Assembly: GCA_946479335.1 (NCBI GenBank)
Contig: CAMLFP010000320.1
Coordinates: 1 to 6,434, forward strand
Reading direction: 5' to 3'
DNA length: 6,434 nucleotides
Origin: an uncultured Archangium sp.
Lineage (GTDB): Bacteria > Myxococcota > Myxococcia > Myxococcales > Myxococcaceae
The stretch's first letter is position 1, and every line of letters begins with the position of its first letter. The position numbers and the translations under genes were made by a program. The notes below the pieces were generated by a model, which worked only from the letters and a program-made list of their open reading frames with translations, was not told the DNA's origin and did no database searches. Below, piece by piece: positions 1-3,487 of this stretch.

Positions 1-177
1 CTCGACCAGCGGGCAGAGCCAGGAGTCGAGGTTCTTCCCGGATCCGGGGCCTTCGGGCGCGCCGACGGTTTTGTAGAAAGTACCGATGTGCGTGAACAAC
101 GACCTCTGAGCGCCCAGCGATTCAATCGAGGCGATGGTCGTGAGGTTGAGGACTTCGACGCGAAGAGAACCGGGCAT
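1..177 (-). CDS. Unrecognised protein, N-terminal part, runs off left edge
   Basis: An open frame starts with ATG at 177 and stays open for 59 codons to the window edge. It begins MPGSLRVEVLNLTTIAS, and later holds LFTHIGTFYKTVG and DSWLCPLVE. I do not recognise a family. Support for coding: 47 of 59 codons end in G or C, the composition is protein-like rather than Arg/Ala-rich, and it is co-directional with the four genes upstream, 85 nt after the lipocalin stop. The mirror frame on the plus strand (1 to 183) is also open but has much weaker third-position G/C bias. The start is uncertain. Only a weak GGGG lies about 12 nt before the ATG, and an in-frame TTG at 210 would add 11 residues. The visible part shows no signal peptide or membrane segment. 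It could be a distal member of the lipocalin transcription unit. Confidence 0.45.
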   Translation of the reverse strand, partial: MPGSLRVEVLNLTTIASIESLGAQRSLFTHIGTFYKTVGAPEGPGSGKNLDSWLCPLVE

Positions 178-262
178 CGCTGACGCATACCCCGCTTCGT
201 CGCGGTTCAACGCCCGGAGTTGCGATGGGCCGAGCGCCCCACCCCTCAGTGCGCGAGCGTGC

Positions 263-805
263 TCACGACGGGTCGCCGGGCTGGCGCGTCTTCACGAGCC
301 GCTCGGTTGGGTATTGCTGTTCCGCGAGCCGCCGCAGGATGCCCTCGTAGACCTCGGGCGCCAAGGTGGGAGTGCGGCTCAAGATCCACAAGTAGTCGCG
401 CCCCGGGTGACCGACCACCGCGTATTCGTAGTCGGCGCCGAGGTCGACGACCCAGTACGGCCCCCAGAAGGGGCCGAAGAAGCTGACCTCCAGTTTGGCG
501 TTGCTCTGCTTGTCGACGACGCGCGCCCGGCCATGGGCGACCTGCTCGGGGCCGTCGAGGGAGTCCTTGCGGCAGCGATTGACGACGTCGATCTCCCCGT
601 CGGCGCGCAGCGTGTAGTTCGCGGTGCTGGCGGTGCAGCCCTTCTGAAAGCTCTGCGGGAAGCTGGCGATCTCGTACCAGGTGCCGAGGTAGCGACTGAG
701 GTCGACCTTCTCGACGGTGCGCAACGGCGGCAGCTGGAGCCGCTCGGTGGTCGAGGTGGCACAGCCGGACAGCACGAGGGCGATGAGCGGGCCGAGCAGT
801 CTCAT
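263..805 (-). CDS. blc: Bacterial lipocalin lipoprotein (Blc family)
   Basis: An outer-membrane lipocalin of 180 residues, the usual size for Blc. These proteins form an eight-stranded calyx that binds fatty acids or lysophospholipids and are linked to membrane maintenance under stress. Residues 1-14 are a short lipoprotein signal peptide with lipobox LSGC. Cys15 is the lipidated residue, and Ala at +2 lacks the Asp inner-membrane retention signal, so outer-membrane sorting is expected. The lipocalin signature GTWYEIASFPQSFQKG is at 41-56. The Blc-typical block VSFFGPFWGPYWVV is at 107-120, followed by RDYLWILSRTPTL at 136-148. The end (KTRQPGDPS) resembles the E. coli Blc tail. Cys57 and Cys78 could form a disulfide. 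The start is fixed: an in-frame TGA lies two codons upstream (809-811). The Shine-Dalgarno is poor, since GAGG sits only 1 nt before the ATG. The gene lies 68 nt after the flavin-reductase-like gene. Confidence 0.93.
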   Translation of the reverse strand: MRLLGPLIALVLSGCATSTTERLQLPPLRTVEKVDLSRYLGTWYEIASFPQSFQKGCTASTANYTLRADGEIDVVNRCRKDSLDGPEQVAHGRARVVDKQSNAKLEVSFFGPFWGPYWVVDLGADYEYAVVGHPGRDYLWILSRTPTLAPEVYEGILRRLAEQQYPTERLVKTRQPGDPS

Positions 806-873
806 GCCTCAAGGACTAACGGCGCCCGCCCCAGACGACAGCGCACGTTTTGCGCGCCGCGCCGGGGCCGCCT

Positions 874-1779
874 TCAGTGTGCGCGCCGCCAGGGCCAGCG
901 CAGCACTTTCGACACCGCCGACGTGTGATGTTCGGCCGCGCGCTTGTCGCGCAGCTCGTGCAGGAGCTCGGGCGTGATGCGTTTGACGCCGCGCGCCTTC
1001 GCCGCCTCCACACACCCGGTGAGCACCGTCTTCAAGAAGATGCGCGGCACGCCCACCAGCTCTTCGCAGGCCGCTCTCTCCCAGGTCACGTCGGGGTCGA
1101 TGCGGTCGGCCTGAAACTGCACCGTATCGGCGGTGACACCGTGCCCCTCCGGCAGGCCGACGGCGTACGGCTTGCTCCCGCGCGCGAACCAGAAGTTCAG
1201 GCTGTCGCGATAGCCGTAGTCGATCGGCAGCCGCGGGAACTCGCCCCCTTGGAGCAGCGCCTCGCGCCACTTCTTGTGCATCACGATGTGCTCGACGTTC
1301 AGCAGGTAGTGGTGCTCGAGCCCTTCGGTCTCGTGGGGGTGCGAGCGGTCCCACGTGCAGAGGAACGACTGCACCGCTTCGCCCACCAGCTCCGGGAAAG
1401 GGCGCCCATCGTGCGCCGCGTGGGGCGCTGGCAGGAGCGTGAAGATGCTGTGCTTCATCTTCTCTTCGGTCGTCTCGCCGGGGAACCCGAGCACCACGCA
1501 GTTCTCGAGGTACGCGCGCTCGTCGGGGATGAAGTTCAGCACCGCCACGCCGGTCCGCCGGAGGTTGGTCGCGGTGTTGCTGTTGCCCCGGGCGATCAAC
1601 ATCATCGCGTGCCGCTTCGAGATGATGTGCGGGAAGCACAGCGAGTACGGACCCAGGTTGGTCGCGCCGCTCTCCGCGAGCGTGCTCACCAGGACCACCG
1701 GCATCGGGAAGAAGCAGGACGTCTGGTAGAAATTGTCGAGGATCTTCACGTCCTCGAAGTCGTCACGCGCGGTCGCCAT
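874..1779 (-). CDS. Flavin reductase-like FMN split-barrel protein with PCP_red-like C-terminus
   Basis: 301 residues, probably cytoplasmic (no signal peptide). Residues about 22-170 match the flavin reductase-like domain, an FMN-binding split barrel. The pattern MPVVLVSTLAESGATNLGPY (26-45) is followed by SKRHAMMLIARGNSNTATNL (54-73) and the short strand TGVAVLNF (76-83). Relatives bind FMN and either reduce free flavin with NAD(P)H or act as flavoprotein oxidoreductases. The substrate here is unknown. Residues about 229-281 form an extra helical segment (DVTWERAACEELVGVPRIFL, then ITPELLHELRDKR) resembling the PCP_red domain found at the end of light-independent protochlorophyllide reductase subunit B and in other redox proteins. 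The tail is basic (RWPWRRAH). The frame is open up to 2088, but the ATG at 1779 is chosen because GGAGGT lies 8 nt upstream and the protein-like sequence begins there. The lipocalin gene follows after 68 nt. Confidence 0.85.
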   Translation of the reverse strand: MATARDDFEDVKILDNFYQTSCFFPMPVVLVSTLAESGATNLGPYSLCFPHIISKRHAMMLIARGNSNTATNLRRTGVAVLNFIPDERAYLENCVVLGFPGETTEEKMKHSIFTLLPAPHAAHDGRPFPELVGEAVQSFLCTWDRSHPHETEGLEHHYLLNVEHIVMHKKWREALLQGGEFPRLPIDYGYRDSLNFWFARGSKPYAVGLPEGHGVTADTVQFQADRIDPDVTWERAACEELVGVPRIFLKTVLTGCVEAAKARGVKRITPELLHELRDKRAAEHHTSAVSKVLRWPWRRAH

Positions 1780-1787
1780 CGGTCGAG

Positions 1788-1793
1788 ACCTCC
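1788..1793 (-). promoter_or_regulatory. Ribosome binding site of the flavin-reductase-like gene
   Basis: On the minus strand GGAGGT stands 8 nt before the ATG at 1779. This is close to the consensus anti-16S match and spacing, and it decides the start against in-frame upstream codons that would run into the ompA gene. Confidence 0.8.
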
Positions 1794-1837
1794 AGACCGA
1801 CGCTTCGCAAGATGCGTGCCTCAGACAAACCCTGCCC

Positions 1838-1856
1838 GCCCGCCTCCGGGACGGGC
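1838..1856 (-). terminator. GC-rich hairpin after the OmpA gene, possible terminator or attenuator
   Basis: Read on the minus strand, GCCCGTC, loop CCGGA, GGCGGGC forms a 7-bp stem with one G-U pair. It begins 27 nt after the OmpA stop, in the 103-nt gap before the flavin-reductase-like gene. The sequence after it is GGGCAGGGTTTGTC, which lacks a proper T-run, so it is not a textbook intrinsic terminator. It may be a Rho-assisted end or mRNA 3' stabiliser, or a chance GC-rich inverted repeat. Confidence 0.35.
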
Positions 1857-1882
1857 TTCGGGGCGCAGTCTTTGCGGCGCGA

Positions 1883-3487
1883 CTACTCCTGCGCCTGCTG
1901 CCACTCGATGGTGACGCTGCGGTTGAGCGAGTCGCCGAAGCCGCCGCCCTGCGCCAGCGGCTCGTTCTTGCCGGCGGCGCGCGTCGAGAGCCGCTCCGCG
2001 GAGATGCCGGCTTCCACCAGCACCTTGCGCACGGCCTCGGAGCGCTGCTTCGAGAGCGCCAGGTTGCGCGCGTCGTCGCCGCTGTCATCGGTGTGGCCGA
2101 CCAGCGTCACCGGGTTCTTCATGCTGAGCAGCGTGCGCGCCACGTCGCGGATCTTCGCCAGCGCGTTGTCATCGAGCTGCGCGCTGCCGAGCGAGAAGGA
2201 GATGGTGACCTGCTGCAGCGAGAAGGCCTTGAAGCGCGCGCCGGTGTCGACCGAGCCGGCCTCCGGGCAGCCGTCGCCGTCTTCGTAGCCATCGAAGTCT
2301 TCGGGGGCCAACGGGCAGGCGTCCTTCTCGTCGGGCACGCCGTCGGAGTCGGCGTCGGTCTCCGGGCAGCCGTCGGCGTCTTGAATGCCGTCTTTGTCTT
2401 CCGCCGCCAGCGGGCACGCGTCGCGCGGGTCGAGGATGCCGTCGCGATCGTTGTCGAGGTCGGGGCAGCCGTCGCCGTCTTCGAAGCCGTCGAAGTCTTC
2501 GGCCTGCGTCGGGCACTTGTCGTCTTCGCGCTCGAGGCCGTCGTTGTCGGGGTCGGGGGGCTGCTTGTTGGGCTCGAAGAAGAAGCCGCGCGCGCCGAAC
2601 GCCAGCTGGCCGAAGCCGCGCGGCGTCAGGCCGGAGTCGATGGGCGCCACGCCGCCGCCCAGCTCCACGAAGAAGTACTGGTGCACGTAGCGGACGCCCG
2701 CCACCAGCTCGAGGGTCGCGCGCTGCGGTGCGCTGCCGGGCGCCGCGCCGGTGTTGACGTGGGTGAGCGCGTCGAAGCTCAAGCGGAAGTCGGCGATGCG
2801 GTGCGCGAACGACGCGCCCGCCACCACGCGATCACCCAGGAGCTGATCGCCGACCAGCAGCGACTGCCCCATCTGGTACCCGACGTGCGCGTTGACCGCC
2901 GAGCCCTGGCCGAACTGGTACGTCGCGGTGGTGGAGAGGTCGGCGCGCGCGGTGCGCTCCCCGAAGGCCGCGGTCTTCAACCCGGTCGGCGTCGACAGAC
3001 CGGCGGCCAGCGACCACTGGAAGCCCTTCGCGCGCGACGACAGCGGCTCCAGCACCGCGAAGCGCACGCCGAAGCGCGCGTCGCCCACCGCCGGGGTCGC
3101 GGCCAGCGGCGTCTCCACGCCCGCGACGGCGTTGGTCGACTGGTTCAAGAGCACCGGCAGCGCGGCGTCGAGCTCCAGGCGCGCGAGCGGCGCGACGGCG
3201 AACTGCGCCCACGCCACGTCGCGCTGGTCGATCCACCGGGTGGTCTGGGTCAGCGCGTTGCCGCGCAGCTGCCCCGAGGCCACGGTGGCGCGCACCACGT
3301 CGGCGTCGTGCCGGTAGCCGAGCGAGACCTCCCACGCGCCCCAGGCCAGCAGCCGCGCGGTGGGCAGCGCGATGGTGCTCTCGGCGCGGTTGGTGCCGAT
3401 GGCGACGGCGTTGGTGTCGACGCCCTGCGCGTGCGCGAGCGCGGAGACGAGCAGGAGGAACCCCGCGAAACGGAAATCGGTCTTCAC
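1883..3487 (-). CDS. OmpA-family outer-membrane protein with thrombospondin type 3 repeats
   Basis: 534 residues in four parts. Residues 1-20 are a signal peptide (basic start, core GFLLLVSAL, cleavage AHA-Q). Residues about 21-305 are rich in alternating polar/hydrophobic strands and fit an outer-membrane beta-barrel. Residues 311-410 hold thrombospondin type 3 repeats, calcium-binding DxDxDG loops with Cys at 325, 341, 358, 374, 391 and 407. Residues about 425-534 are an OmpA C-terminal domain: VGHTDDSGDD at 463-472, LSKQRSEAV at 478-486, and NRSVTIE near the end. Asp467 and Arg482 are 15 apart, matching the diaminopimelate-binding pair Asp271/Arg286 of E. coli OmpA, so peptidoglycan binding is expected. 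The start is the GTG at 3487, with GGAAGG 9 nt upstream. A GTG two codons earlier is too close to that site. The GTG overlaps the stop of the large upstream gene by 4 nt, implying coupled translation and a shared role. Confidence 0.92.
   Translation of the reverse strand: MKTDFRFAGFLLLVSALAHAQGVDTNAVAIGTNRAESTIALPTARLLAWGAWEVSLGYRHDADVVRATVASGQLRGNALTQTTRWIDQRDVAWAQFAVAPLARLELDAALPVLLNQSTNAVAGVETPLAATPAVGDARFGVRFAVLEPLSSRAKGFQWSLAAGLSTPTGLKTAAFGERTARADLSTTATYQFGQGSAVNAHVGYQMGQSLLVGDQLLGDRVVAGASFAHRIADFRLSFDALTHVNTGAAPGSAPQRATLELVAGVRYVHQYFFVELGGGVAPIDSGLTPRGFGQLAFGARGFFFEPNKQPPDPDNDGLEREDDKCPTQAEDFDGFEDGDGCPDLDNDRDGILDPRDACPLAAEDKDGIQDADGCPETDADSDGVPDEKDACPLAPEDFDGYEDGDGCPEAGSVDTGARFKAFSLQQVTISFSLGSAQLDDNALAKIRDVARTLLSMKNPVTLVGHTDDSGDDARNLALSKQRSEAVRKVLVEAGISAERLSTRAAGKNEPLAQGGGFGDSLNRSVTIEWQQAQE
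2258..2557 (-). repeat. Thrombospondin type 3 repeat tract within the OmpA gene
   Basis: Six half-repeats encode residues 311-410 of the OmpA-like protein, with Cys spacing alternating 16, 17, 16, 17, 16. The units follow DxDxDG...DACPL and D(F/K)DG(F/Y/I)xDxDGCP. The repeats are still visible in DNA: 2265-2304 and 2463-2502 are 40-nt copies differing at two positions, 198 nt (66 codons) apart, which suggests fairly recent duplication or gene conversion. The tract would form a rigid calcium-loaded linker between the outer membrane and the cell wall. Confidence 0.85.

Noticed and set aside
841..857. Hairpin GCGCGC-AAAAC-GTGCGC (minus strand) between the flavin-reductase-like gene and the lipocalin gene
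   Set aside because: A six-pair stem with one G-U pair but no following T-run. It may be chance in GC-rich sequence and would not be a convincing intrinsic terminator.
134..928. Plus-strand open frame covering the lipocalin gene
   Set aside because: Antisense shadow of the lipocalin, which has a lipobox, the GTWYEIA signature and the Blc end blocks.
1780..1882. Search for a promoter ahead of the flavin-reductase-like gene
   Set aside because: No paired -35/-10-like boxes with sensible spacing; TTGTCT near 1824 has no matching -10.
850..1914. Plus-strand open frame of 354 codons opposite the flavin-reductase-like gene
   Set aside because: Composition rich in Arg, His and Val, with no domain. 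The minus-strand gene has a good ribosome binding site and domain match.
2258..2557. Regular repeats that could suggest a CRISPR or tandem DNA array
   Set aside because: The repeats are in frame and encode Asp/Cys thrombospondin type 3 units, so the periodicity is a protein feature.
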